A stretch of DNA of 64,000 nt. Origin: Ophthalmolycus amberensis (taxonomy: Eukaryota > Chordata > Actinopteri > Perciformes > Zoarcidae). The DNA lies in the NCBI GenBank assembly GCA_024529925.1, contig JAFEUB010001801.1, forward strand, positions 124,001 to 188,000. The letters are read 5' to 3'. The notes under the pieces were generated by a model. That model had not been told where the DNA came from. It did no database searches and worked only from the letters and a program-made list of their open reading frames with translations. The position numbers and the translations under genes were made by a program. Of the stretch, positions 38,010 through 50,236 are shown one piece after another; the stretch's first letter is position 1, and each line of letters starts with the position of its first letter.

Positions 38010-39484
38010 CAGCGGTTCCCAAACTTTTTAGGCCGCGCACCCCCTTCTACATCCCGACCGGGTTCACGCACCCCCAATCCCCCACACCTTAAAAAAAAAG
38101 AAGCAACAGAGCCTAAAGCCATAGAAATCGGACCAATGAGAGAACAGTTTGCTCGCGTGTGGCATTTGTTTACAATATTTAGTCCGCTGTTAAATGTTGC
38201 AGTGTGAACACAAACCGAACAAAGGGGCAACTGCAACATTGTATCATATTAATCCCTGAATCAGAACAAAGCAAACGAACTGAAGGTGTGACAACGCCCT
38301 GAAACACTGCAACAAAGTTTCAATAACTTTCAGTTACACAAGGCGTCACTTTCAAAGAGCATTCAGGATGGCGAGGACACACGCACAGGCTCAGAGGCAG
38401 ATTGCATCACATTTAATTTACAATTAACCACACATAGAATGAGACTGCAGTTGTTTTTGGCTGTTTTGTAACTCCTCCAATTTCGATATTAAAAAATATA
38501 AGGGGCTTTTGACTTGCACTGGCATGCTTGGTGTTCAGGTGGCGACGTAAATAAGAGGGCTTCAGACAGCTGTTAGCCAGAACCTCACTGCACACCACGC
38601 ACTGTGGCTTTGGGCAATCTGCATTGGCAATCCAAGTGAAGCCCAGACCCAGATCATTTTCATCATATTTCCTCTTTTTTTTCCCAGTCTGATGCTCTCT
38701 CTCGTTTCCTCTTCTTTCACCTTGACTCCGCGATGGGCCTATGTGCTCCCGATTTGTCTGTGCAATCCCTTCCTCCTTCCTCCGTCTCATCTTCCTCTGA
38801 CTCCCGTTCGATTTCTTCTCCCGGTCTCTCCCCAACGCACCTCTCCGTTCCTCTCGCCTCCGATTCCTCTCTCTCTCTCTGTCCCTCTCCTCTTTTATGG
38901 CTGATAGCTTCAGATGTCCCACCTGACAGTTTCCCCGATTTTCAGCCAGTTTATCATATTTGCATGAATGTTGCTGAATGAATGAAGTTAGCTGTTAGCT
39001 GACGTTAGCTGCACAAGCTAGGCTAGCTAGTGTACGTAAAAGACAGTCTGGCGGCAGGAGCTGAAGTGCATTTATTTATTAAATTGTACGTTTTTAATTT
39101 TAAATTGAAATCTTACAAGGGGAATTTTTATAATTCATGCAACCGAGCGTCTTGGCTTCGTGTATCAGTGCACTTATCATACAGTAATAACTGGAGTCGG
39201 GAGATCAGACATCTTGTATCAGCCCACGGCTACTCTCTTTATTATTGTTTTCTCCTTTGGCCAGAGGCGGGGGTTGCGCCTTCGCTACGGCAACCCTCAA
39301 GGGACATATCATCGTCAACACCAGAACGACAAACATGAGACAGTCTGTTACATTCATGTTTTTACTTTGTGAAAATTATATTTAATATTAATTATTACAC
39401 CATTAGACCACCATTACATTTTTCCTCTCGCACACCCCCTAGAGGCAGCTCGCGCACCCCTGCACCACACTTTGGGAATCCCTG
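38010..39484 (-). mobile_element. hAT element (ZBED5/Buster-like), 1,475 bp, internally deleted
   Basis: The left end reads CAGCGGTTCCCAAACTTTTT and the reverse complement of the right end reads CAGGGATTCCCAAAGTGTGG. Both continue into stretches rich in GCGCACCCC. It has perfect 8-bp GACTAGAT flanks. The minus strand encodes only an N-terminal BED zinc finger region. The catalytic DDE and dimerisation parts of a hAT transposase are absent, so it is a non-autonomous derivative. Confidence 0.85.
38413..38790 (-). CDS. BED-type zinc finger fragment of a hAT transposase (125 aa from ATG)
   Basis: The frame contains KKRKYDENDLGLGFTW, then CPKPQCVVCSEVLANSCLKP and YLRRHLNTKHAS, a BED finger with CxxC and HxxxxH ligands like that of ZBED5/SCAND3-type domesticated and active transposases. 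It would bind transposon ends. Upstream lies a strongly Arg/Glu-rich segment. The frame is open further upstream, but no ATG occurs before 38790, so that start was chosen. Downstream the frame ends at 38413 shortly after the finger, without any catalytic domain. No stop or frameshift interrupts the finger. It could be a DNA-binding-only by-product or a pseudogene. Confidence 0.6.
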   Translation of the reverse strand: MRRRKEEGIAQTNREHIGPSRSQGERRGNEREHQTGKKKRKYDENDLGLGFTWIANADCPKPQCVVCSEVLANSCLKPSYLRRHLNTKHASASQKPLIFFNIEIGGVTKQPKTTAVSFYVWLIVN

Positions 39485-39492
39485 GACTAGAT
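39485..39492. repeat. 8-bp target-site copy 3 (GACTAGAT)
   Basis: Right duplication of the 1,475-bp hAT element. Confidence 0.85.
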
Positions 39493-42473
39493 GATTATGT
39501 ACAACACATGCATGTGACGATGACTAAGATGACTAATGTATAAACATCCCGCAGGATTTATATCAAAAGAAATGTGCATTCAAAACTGTAAAATTGTAAT
39601 CTATGAAGGCAGACATCTACAGTGTTTAAACATATAGTATAATGTTTAACATTGATACTTTATTGTACATGAACTCTATATGGTAACTTGTATTCTACCA
39701 TTAAAGAGCATGCAGTGCACCATGGAGATGATGCAATGGTTTATGCAAACCAACCTTAAGGCTCTCACACCTTTCCACATCACCATCTGAGGCTGGACAC
39801 TGGAGGCAGCTGAGGAGTTGAAAGACACTGGCCCAGCAGCGGGACAGCTCTGTGTGGGTGTTAGTTTTGACACCTATTAATACACTGTCTTCTCTTTTCT
39901 TGTATGGGAGAGGAGGCCTACATTCCTTGCAGATGAGAATGTATGTAGACTTTTCTGGCATCACATGTGAGGAAAGCCTCAGGGCCTGTTGGAGTCTCTC
40001 CTGACATATGAGTGCAGTGCCATAATGCATGCAGCCCAGCAAAAGTCCTTTCTTGCTTATACCCACTGTAGTCCCTATGGTGCCTCGCACTCCTCACCAG
40101 AGCCCAGAACGATGCAGCATTTCCTGCTTCACGAAACATCTGCAAAGTCGATTCAAATAAAAAGTTAAACCTGCATCGTTTACATCCATGTTTCCCGGCT
40201 AGCAGCCTTCTGCCCTAACTAATTCTGGTGCATTGCTGCTATTTCTTGGAGCATTAAGTGGAATAGTGTGAAAACATTGGCCGGACTGTGTGTTTTCTTT
40301 CCTTCACCCATCATTGACTGACACTTAGCCCCGTTCTATTAATCTGCTGGTGGATGTGTTGAACCGCATGGATTTCAATTTACTGGACACTAATGATGGA
40401 AGAGTATCAATGTGCTCAAGTTTGCAGATGACACCAGCTAATCCACAGCAAAGAGTCAATGTCCAGGTGTGTGTTTGCCCACCTTTTGTCACAAAGTGCT
40501 AAAGATACATTTTGACCTTCAAAGGACCACATCTGGAACCCCTGTCGGAGAAACAGCTGGTTAATATCACTCATCTGTGAAGCTGAGTTATTCGGTGTGG
40601 AGTGGCGGACTATGCCTGACTGTGATCAGCTGTCCAAGCTCTCTGGCTCTATGGAGGGTGAGTATCATCGTCTGAGTTTTCTCTCTTTCTGCATAATGAG
40701 GACGATGTAGAGTTGGCATGACCTTTGTGGTTATTACGTATGTTTGTTAATGTGTTGGAGTAGTGGGGATGTGAGTGCTGTAATTTACATGAGTTCAAGG
40801 ATGAATAAATTAAACTTTAAATGTTAATGTCTTAGGTGCTAAAGCTGCAACAATACTAAAATGAATAACTTTAAATGCAAAACATTCAATGCAATATCTA
40901 GTGGCCTTGTATCTACGCATTGGTGTAGTCAGTCTCCTCAAGACAAGTCCTTGCACATTTTTTTGTGGATTAAAATGATTTATTTTCCATTTAGACTGTT
41001 TATGTATTCTGACAATTTAAATTGAAAGAAAAACAAAGGAAGTCAAGTTGCTGCTCTAAGGTTGAAGGAAAAAGTGAATCCCCCCCCCTCCCCCCGCAAA
41101 ATGTTTTTTTCATACCGCCTATGTTTCTGCGAGGAGGCCCCATGAATAAATGTATACTAACACAACAGCTGCATGTGGCTGGCACTGTAATGGGAAAGCA
41201 CATTACCCCCAAAACGTTTGGACCACGTTGCCTTTTTCTTTTCCCCAATTGGACTTCAGATTGAAATACCCCTCCAAACCCTCACTCCAGCTCTATCCAT
41301 TAGTCTGCAGTGGATTGCTTACCTCTGACATCTCAATCAGAAGTGGAGATATTGCTGGGAAAGAGAGGTGGAACAGATGCTCGGGGGCACGTCAGCAAAT
41401 CCCTGTTTAAACAGAAATCACTCATAACAACATCACAGCTTTTTTTTAAGTCGCTGGCGAGAAATGTAGCTTGAAATTGCAATGTCTTTTTTCCCCCAAT
41501 GGAACAAGCATCTGAAAATCAGCAACCGTGAAAGTAGACACAGACGTATTATCCATTAATGACTGACAGAATTCATGACATATTATTGCTCCCACGTTTC
41601 AGCAAAACATGAGTGAAAAGGGCATTTTTTTATGGCTGATACAGATTTATTCACCAGTAAGAAGGTGGCAAAGCATTTTCAGCAGCTTTTATTTATTTAA
41701 TTTTTTTGGATTTGATGAATATGTAAAAATTAAATAAATATAATTTGGTGGAGACCATGTGGACAAACTAATGTTTTGATGACATACATGTTTTGTGCAG
41801 ATCTAGCATGTTTTACATAATTTACACGTTAAGTCATTTTAAAGATCAGGAATCAAATGAAGATTTGTACATTTCTAAACATATTTAGATAAAAAACAAG
41901 TCAGAGTCATACAGCTAATTCCTGGGAAGCTTTACTTCCTGTAGACACAGCAGCCGTACTTTGAGTGAAATGTGACTGATGTTTAGCAGGTAATGTTTCC
42001 CATGTTCATCATAGTTCAGCGTGTTAGTACATTAGCATTAAACACAGTGCAGGGACAGTTGACCTGACGATAGTGCTGGAGGAACCATTACGTGATCAAT
42101 CAAGTTATTAGGATTCATCCTGTGGGGATCATGAATCTACTACATTGTATGCCAATCAGTGTAATAGCTGCTCAGGCATTTCACGATTAAAAATCCCACC
42201 AATGTGCATTTCATACACTTATTCAGGAAATTGTGAAACATATTTGGAAACATGCCCTTTATATCAGTGTTTTTGAGTTTTTATTCTTGCTGCTTAGGAG
42301 CCGGTACACCAATGTACTGAAATGAGTTTTGTCTAAGATTGAGTCAGGAAGCAATTTGAGGCTATAATTGAATATTTCCTTTCCCTGTCACGTTATATTT
42401 ACTCCACCACCAAATACAATCCAATAATAAAATATATATTATTCGGAAATGGTACAAAAAAAGGTTGTTTTTA
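39493..42473. other. Non-coding interval with no gene recognised
   Basis: The minus strand is open for 130 codons at 40090-39701, but the frame starts with GTG and shows no family motif, so it is not called as a gene. A mixed C-rich run lies at about 41080-41096. A donor-like GGGTGAGTATC at about 40,658 has no supporting exon evidence. Confidence 0.45.
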
Positions 42474-43094
42474 ACGTTCAGACTGCAGACTAAAGTGGCC
42501 AAAATCGGATTTTTTTTTTTGTGCCTGTGTGACTCAGATCTGTTTTCTTATTAAAATCACATGAAAACTGATCTGATCAATTCTGATATAAGATAAGGGT
42601 CTGAACAGTCTTTTTCAAATCACTCAAAATTGACAATTGAGTCTTGTGGAGAGGTGCTGACAGATGTAGATTGACTAAAATTAGCCCCAAACATCCATAA
42701 AATTTGAATGAAATATTTTTCTGTGAAGTCCAATCCCACCACTCCTGGTCCTTTTCACTGCATCCACACACAGCCCCGTACAGAAGTAGTGTAGCTACAC
42801 GAAAAATCCATTAGTTATGATTATCATCTGCTCACAATTCGCTGGCTTTCACTGCACATCAACATAAAAATGAAACCGTAAACGCTGACGTCATGGCCTC
42901 CATGTTCACTCCCGGACGACAACGTGCTGCATGTCACGTCTTTGTTGTTCTTCTTCTGCGTATGTGGTTCAGTTCATAATCGCAGTTTACTCTGGAATCG
43001 GATATTGGCCAAAAAAATGATGTCAATAGCGAAACAAAGAAATCGGATCTGAGCATAAATCCCAAATGAGCACCAAGGCTTGCAGTGTGAACGT
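42474..43094. mobile_element. Non-autonomous DNA transposon, 621 bp, short TIRs
   Basis: The left end reads ACGTTCAGACTGCAGACTAA and the reverse complement of the right end reads ACGTTCACACTGCAAGCCTT, so 13 of the first 14 positions match. Internal mirrored words such as TCGGAT near both ends, and the phrase about GTGTGACTCAGATCTG, are typical of an abundant fish repeat family. No coding sequence is present. Flanks show no clear duplication. Immediately right (about 43,095-43,180) is a segment built from ACTTTTACTTT/ACTAAAGTAAAA, resembling another common fish repeat. Confidence 0.6.
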
Positions 43095-43180
43095 ATCCTA
43101 AGTACATTTTTTTGCTAATATTTACGCACTTTTACTTTTTTCTACACTGTGAAATTGCTACTTTTACTAAAGTAAAAATA

Positions 43181-46100
43181 TCTGTGGCCCGTTCTCATTC
43201 CAACACTCTTTACACTTTACACTTTACATTGTAGTTAGTTGAAAAGCCCAACTAACTACAGTGTTAACCCACCCATGTTATTATTCGACTCTCACAGAAA
43301 ATTCTCCAGGACTGTCATGATGTAATGACCAGAAAAACAGAAAAAAAACAGCGAGTGGGTCAAACAAATACAAGAATTTCAACCCACGTGTTTTCCGTAC
43401 TTTGTTTCGTTGTTCACGTTTTGCTTGGTTGACTTAGTTTCTTTAAGCCCAACCGTGATGGTGTTCACTGCGACCGTGCGCTGGGCTACACCCGGTGCAT
43501 CAGTACGTGACAAGTTGTGATGAGAAAATGCTGAGATCTGGCTTCTTCCTCCACCACCACTGTCACACCTCATCAGAGACGGTGAGATGTTTGCTCATGG
43601 GGATGTTACAGTGAAGCAGTGATATCACAACACCTCTTAATGCACGACACGAGTCAAAGACACATGTCTTCACACCAGTTTGAAGAACATAAACACTTTC
43701 TCTGCAATCAGTTCAGAACAGTCTCATTTTGCATACTGTCTATGATGCATGTTGTTTTGATTCACTTTCCCTTAACTATACCACCGTTGTTCCTTTGGTG
43801 TTTAGCCTCTTCGTGCACAGTTCAGTTGAGTACATTTCACGCCATCATAATGAGCAAAGCACCATTTAGATTTAATGACTTTAAATACACATGTGACCGA
43901 GCATGCTTGTGATTGCTGTGGAAATAGAGGCATGTAATTTGTTGAGTATAAAGAATGAGGTCTAGACTCGCGTCCTTTTTTCAAACCCCGCTGGACTGAA
44001 AGAGCATACGCTGCCCACAGCGTGTATAATGGGCCCAATCAAAGCCATCAATAACCATAATGGTCACCCAGACATTTGTGTTACAGTTACTGGGATGAGG
44101 AATGAGGCGTTCAAGTCAGAGGGCAACCTTTGTGCACACTGATTTTAAAAGGTCCTGTGATTTGTATATCCAATGCCAAATGATGGCCTAAGATAACAGT
44201 AATGGTTCTTTGCAAATAACAGTCATTTTGCCAGAAATTTGATTTAATCTATAAATTACATTCCTCACAGGCTGACATGTAACGTTTTGACTCAAGGCTC
44301 CCCAGCTACAAACTGACCTGACTGGAAAGATTTCAGTCATTCTTTGGTGAAGAAAACCAACATTGATGCAATAATTCTGAATGTAAACAACTGAAACATC
44401 TGGGCTTGACTAGATGTAGGAATCAATCTTTAACTTCTGCATCGGCCATCTTTGATTATATACTTATGCACATGAAATAGTGCAGCTTCTATTTCTAAAG
44501 ACACAGAATTATTAATAAATACTTACTACTAAGCTGTGGATCTACATCTTCACTCCCCCAAACTTAAACAAAAAGTTATATCCATATTATATTCTCACAT
44601 TCTGAAGCATAGATTCCATATTCATCACGCTCATTAGTTTGTGTCTAATTTCACCCAATTATTTTTTGTCGCTATTAGTTCTTAATTTGACCAAGCCAAT
44701 GTAAAGGTCTTACATCAAAGATGCATTTCTCTTTATTCCGGCTGTGAGATAACGAATGTGAATAAGAGAGTATGCAGCAGTCCATGAATATAGATCAACT
44801 GAAGAAGCCAAAATGTACATTCTCATCTATGAATCTTCTGGATCTCTAAGCTATTAGAAATGTGATGTATGAATGAAAAAAGGTTTGATAATCGCAAACT
44901 GCGAGTTAGTTTAATATCAAACTGTCTGCTTCAGTTTTGGCAGATTCATCAGTGTTAAGATGTGTTGGCTGTTGTCAAAAATAATCTAAACTTTAGGAAA
45001 CTAAATGACACAAAAGTATGCAAAACTATTCATCTATTTTAGTACAGTTGCTCTGATCTAGATCATGAAGGTCTTTCCATGACAGCCAACTAATTATCAA
45101 TATTCTAATAAACTGTTATAAATAAACATTTTCAGTTTATCAAAAATCTTGGCACGGTGTGGCATGAACATAATACGTTATAATACGTGTTAATTAAAAC
45201 GATGAGAATAGAAGAAAAGCTCGAGCTGTAAACATCACCTCGGTGCAGTTTCTCATCGATTTCTTTTAAAACCTGTTAAAATTCATAAAAATGCATTACT
45301 TGTTTTTTGCTTTCTTCATTTACCATGTTTCCATGTGTTTCTCCCCTCAAAACACTCTGACATTGAGAATCGTCTTTCGGACCCAGTCGGTTAAAAGTCT
45401 TGCTTTAAAATTCTTTGTGTGCAAGTCAAAGAACAAGGTTCCAGCATTCAGCAGCGGGTATCGGGGTTAGGGGCTGCACACGAGGTCAGGCCCAGGTCAC
45501 CTCTACTTCCTGTTTGCCACTTAAATGTTTTCACCTGCTGCCCGAGGCGTTCACTGATTAGATGAGCAGGATTCAGAGCAACTGCTCCACTGAGATGAAG
45601 CAACGAGACTTCTTCTTCTTCTGAAACTAGCAGCGCGACATGCACTGATGGAAACACAGTGGTGGGAGCTGAACAAACGATGTAAACGCATGTTGTATGC
45701 GTTTCTCTTTTACCTTTCGCTCTGGACCGTCTCCGAGCCCGGGAGTGTTGCAGCTCCCCATATTGGCTGAGATAGGTGTTTCAGCTGCGAGCTCGTCAGT
45801 GGAGTAATGCCATCCCCCTCTGTGTGGCAGGGGGAGCGGATGTGAGTTCCTGGTTAGCTACAAGCCTGTCTGTGAGACTATTATCGGGCATTCTCTCAAT
45901 GACTCAAAGACTTTCAAATTCAGTTTGAAGACATTCATTTGCATGTTCTAATTTGAGAATCCCCTCCATAATTGTCTTGAGAGTGATGTCAATCGGGAGT
46001 TCAAAACGCTGTCTCCAAATTTAAATAAGATGTTGCACAAAGTGAAAAAACTAATCTGTATTTCCAGGGAATTATTAGTTTATTTCATTCTCTGAGCAGT

Positions 46101-46346
46101 TGTTTCTCTGTCAGATATTTTTGACTTTTCCTTGGAGAATAATTCTCTGTTTCCTTTTCCTTTGTGGGACAGTTGTGCTGATCAACACCGCACTTCAATC
46201 GATTTTGGCATTTTTTACATATTTGCAAGCTGAAAGCACAAGTAATTAAACACACTGTCAACAATAAATATACAGTACAGTAGCCCTTACATTATGGAAA
46301 TGGAACAAGTTGGAAAAATTGAAGTCATTTGCTGAAAGGCTTACTT
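43181..46346. other. Non-coding interval with no gene recognised
   Basis: AT-rich DNA with frequent stops. Only chance frames under 100 codons and no recognised element. Confidence 0.5.
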
Positions 46347-46770
46347 CACCCTCAAAATCACAATTTCCATATCAATTACTCGTCTTGTAATTCATGAAGA
46401 AAATACTTTTCACATGCCTCCACTTGAACAAAGAATCCAACAATTGGAGAATGTTCTTGGTGAATTGAAGTAAATGGGGGTCACGGACGAGTAGCGCGCC
46501 TGCACAAGTGTGAGATTGTTATTGCAGACGTGTTTTAAATAGTAAGGTTTTTAGCAAAGATGCATGTGTTTGGAGAGGAGTGAGCAAATGAATGAGACTT
46601 GGATTATACTGCTCGAGTTGTGAGAGAGTTTGGAATCGGATGTTTTGATGTCGTTTTTCTGTTACTTCAACTCATCAAGACTTTTCTCCTTTTCTTTGAT
46701 TCTTCCTTCACAGTGGAGCTCAAGGTAACACAGGGTGAGTAACTGACGTACAAACGGTCATTTTGTGGGT
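46347..46770. mobile_element. MITE-like element with about 45-bp imperfect TIRs
   Basis: The left end reads ACCCTCAAAATCAC, continuing to TATCAATTACTCG. The reverse complement of the right end reads ACCCACAAAATGAC, continuing to CGTCAGTTACTCACCC. About 70% of 45 positions agree. The 424-bp body has no coding capacity. The termini resemble a fish repeat with the motif ATCAGTTACTCACCCTGTGT that I recognise from general knowledge; the superfamily is not assigned. Confidence 0.6.
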
Positions 46771-48938
46771 TTTTCAAAAACAAGTCATGGAATTTGCTGA
46801 AACTCACATAAATGGTGTAAATACTGCTGCAGATGATGCTCTCCGTCCTCTGCTCTTACAAAATGTTATAAAGTCGCCCATTTCAAACTGACAATTTGAA
46901 TACCATCTAACTATATCACTTCAGAAAAAAAAAACAATAACATATTTGCATTCACAGTACCCGATTGGTCAATGACATTTGTACTGCAGAATATCACAAA
47001 CTTGACAGATGCCACATCACCTTTGTCGATGTCCGAACGTGCAGAGGGTCCGTTTCTAAGGTGCGTGTGGGGGAGAGTGAGGAGGAGCACTAGCCTCCTT
47101 ACCTCTAACAAGGAGTAGAACAGAGTGCACACAGCTCTGGGCAGAAGTCCATGCCAACGTGTGGCCGGCATGTACAAGCAAAGAGGTTGAGATGGGGAGA
47201 AAGAGAGAGGACACCGGGGAAAGTGCACGTTTTCATGCACGGTTTCATGCCTAAAGCTTCGGTTCTCAGGAGGTGTTTGGGGCGCCGATGAGGACACCGG
47301 TGGGGTTTTCGTGTCTGCGGCCCTTCCTAAGCGGCGCGAGGAGAGCCTGCGGCAGAGAGCTGACTGTGACCTGCAGTGACAGCAGTGGTCCAGCATGCAG
47401 CAGATGAGACTCACACACCTGGGTTTTTCTTTACCACCATTCAGAGGTTAAGGAGAGAGATTTTCCTCTCATGTCCTCTTTTATCTTTTGATGTGATTGT
47501 TCCTGCTGCTGCTAGAAATAAACTTTACTTCTGAGGCCCTTAACTGACTCTGTACTCTGTGTCTTTGTACTCGGGACACCAGAGATATAGAGAATTGAAA
47601 TCCTTATGTTTTAAACAATATCTGTTCTTGGGACAATCCCACAAGCTGAACTGTAAACACCACAAGCAAAGCGTGCTGGCTACCTAGCTAGCTAGCATGT
47701 GGAATAAGAATAAGGGCAAACACAGCGGGACCGAGGATCATCTGCAGCCATCAGGGAGATCTGCAGCGGTGATTTGAATTAGCTGTTTGGTAATAAATAG
47801 CTGCCACTGTGATTAGTGGCTTTGGCTTAAGAGAATTGATGAGAAGGTAGATAACTTGGAACAAGTCAGCAGTATTTTTCTATCTGGCTAAACGGTTGAG
47901 AAACATTAATAACAGTAATTGACGCATCTAATATCTCCAACTTCACCTTTCTTTCAATCTGCATTTACGGTATTAGAGACACAGTTCTCCTCAGTCTGAC
48001 TGAATGAAAAGATGGCGCTAAGTGAGTTGTTAATGACTTCGCTTTGGGCGACATGAGTCACCACTGCCAGAGACATTAAAATGTTTTAGTGAAAATAGTA
48101 TCTTAGCATCTATTCAAATGATTTTTCAATAGACACTTTTCTGCAGGGGCTGGAGAATAACTTTTGTTGGATAAGGCTCGTCTTGTTTACCAGCACTAAT
48201 GTTACTGTTGCATAACATGAAGTATCATCTTTGGGATTTGATTGAATTTCTTCGGAATAATCAGGGAAAACAACAGCAAAGAGTTTAAACAGTGAAAAGC
48301 TAATTAGCCCAAAACAAGCAAGTTTTCAGAGAATGTTTTCATTAATCAGTCTGCTGAGGTAGGAGTGCCGCAGGCAATTGAATTCCTCATCGCTGAATGT
48401 TTTCAGAGTTAAATCAGGACTGGACCAAGCAGTGTGTGATATAAAGTTATATCATTATCATTCATTTTCCCTTTGAAAATCCTGAGAGTGAATTCTACTC
48501 TCATAGACACATCAAAAAGATAACTAAGAGTCTCAACTTTTCTCTGTCATCCAGATAAAAATGTTTCCTTTTCTACAAATCCCGACAAACTGGCCGCAGC
48601 CGTTTGCCTTTCAGGCATAGTGCGTACGAGATGTGAGCTAACCTTTGACAGCTTCACCAAACATCAGAAAACTCACCGGCATAGCAAACCCAAGAATGAG
48701 AATGTTTTGAATCTCAGTCTCTATTTTTATCTGCGAGGCTTCGGATCCGGCTCTTAATGTCCATTGGAACATGAACGATGTCTTTCCACAAGACAGTTTA
48801 ACCTCATTTTGCATTTGGCCTCAATGACACACAGTTAGGATAATGAAACGGAAGCTTTGGGCTTCGTGAGGATGCCTGTGTGTATGATTTCGCATATTTG
48901 TGTATATCTGCAAGCCTCTTTAAATGCCTGCGTGCGAG

Positions 48939-48962
48939 TGTGTGTGTGTGTGTGTGTGTGTG
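48939..48962. repeat. (GT)n microsatellite
   Basis: About 12 GT units. Confidence 0.93.
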
Positions 48963-50218
48963 CATACAGCCTCGCCTTGGGTCAGTGTGGCTGCAATAAT
49001 CCGCAGGGGTCTTGTGAGAGTGCTGCATGGAGAAGCAGCTGAAGCAGCCTGATCAACGTGATGGATGCCTGTGAGCCTCGCGTGCACCTGCCGCCTGTGC
49101 CCTACTTATTGAATCCATGAATCAATTTAATGGGTGGAGGACGGGATCAGGACTTCAATAAACACCCCACCAAGCTTTCCGATTTAACGTCCGCCCAATG
49201 AATGACACTGTATGTTAGACAAACGCCCATTGCAGAGCACTTCCGCCGTAAATTGGAAATGGGCTTTGAAAGCAATCGCCACGTACAGTGGCCCGCGCGC
49301 TGTCGAACCGGATGCGCTTCGCAGCTCGTGCGTGAGCATTTCCGACACGCCTTCGTGAGTTCAAACCAAGAGCAAAGAACTGTTCAGTTTTGTGTCTGAG
49401 TGTGTGTGGTGGGGCGAGAGAGTGAGACTTGAGAAAGACAATCAGACGCCTTCCATTGGTAATCAATACCGCAGCAGTGACCCGAGCGTTTTCTCAGTGA
49501 TTCATCCCATTTAGAGCAACAGGGTCGGCTGTCTGACAGAGACAACTCCATGATTTCCCCTTGGAGTTAGCCATGGCAAATCCACCCGCTCTACGTGACT
49601 ACTTCTACATCTACATAGTCACTGAAAGCCAGTGCCATTATCCCGCCTCCCGCGGTAAACCTTCGGAAAACCTTGCCTGAAAGTCGGCGCACTGCTTTGT
49701 TGTTAGAATCTCTTTGAATTTGTGCACCGTTTTTCATCCACTTAAGTTTTGCATGAAATAACCCCACGCTGCATCTTTCAGGGCAATTTCAAGGGGACAA
49801 ACAAAACAAAAGATAATAAACTTTCACGTCGACCGGATTCAACCACGAGCTCGCCTCCGGTCTCGAGGTCATTCGAAGCAGCACAAAGGATCCGCGTGCT
49901 TGCTATTTCGATGTCTGTGGCAGCAGCATCCCCAGTAGTGAATGCATTTTTCTTCATCCACTGGGGACGCGGGGGCTAATGGAGCATGAGACTGGCAGTT
50001 CCCCTGGAGTTGTGCAGCTGAGTCACGCCCCCAGTTTGGAGAGGAGCTGCAGGCGGCAGTAGTGTGAGAGCGAGACCAAGGGGCCACGCTGTGAGAGTCT
50101 GGGCCAACTCAGGGGTAAACAGTGCTGGCAGTAATTGGAGAACAACACAGCAGGGGAATTTCATACTTTTCTGATCCATGTGGCTCTGTGCAGAATACCC
50201 TGACTGTGGACTTTGTTT

Positions 50219-50236
50219 GGGGGGGGGGGGGGGGGG
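50219..50236. repeat. Poly-G tract (18 nt)
   Basis: Uninterrupted G18. Confidence 0.95.

Noticed and set aside
39701..40090. 130-codon open frame on the minus strand
   Set aside because: It begins with GTG, its first ATG is 20 codons in, there are no recognisable motifs, and no splice or promoter context. Treated as chance.
40640..40680. Possible plus-strand exon ending ATGGAGG|GTGAGT
   Set aside because: Only a donor-like match. There is no conserved frame upstream and no partner exon.
46700..46745. Tiny exon between CTTCACAG and GGTGAGTAA
   Set aside because: The sequence is the right terminus of the 46.3-kb MITE, which explains the words.
46911..47414. 167-codon open frame on the minus strand
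   Set aside because: GTG start, Ser/Leu/His-rich low-complexity composition and no recognised domain.
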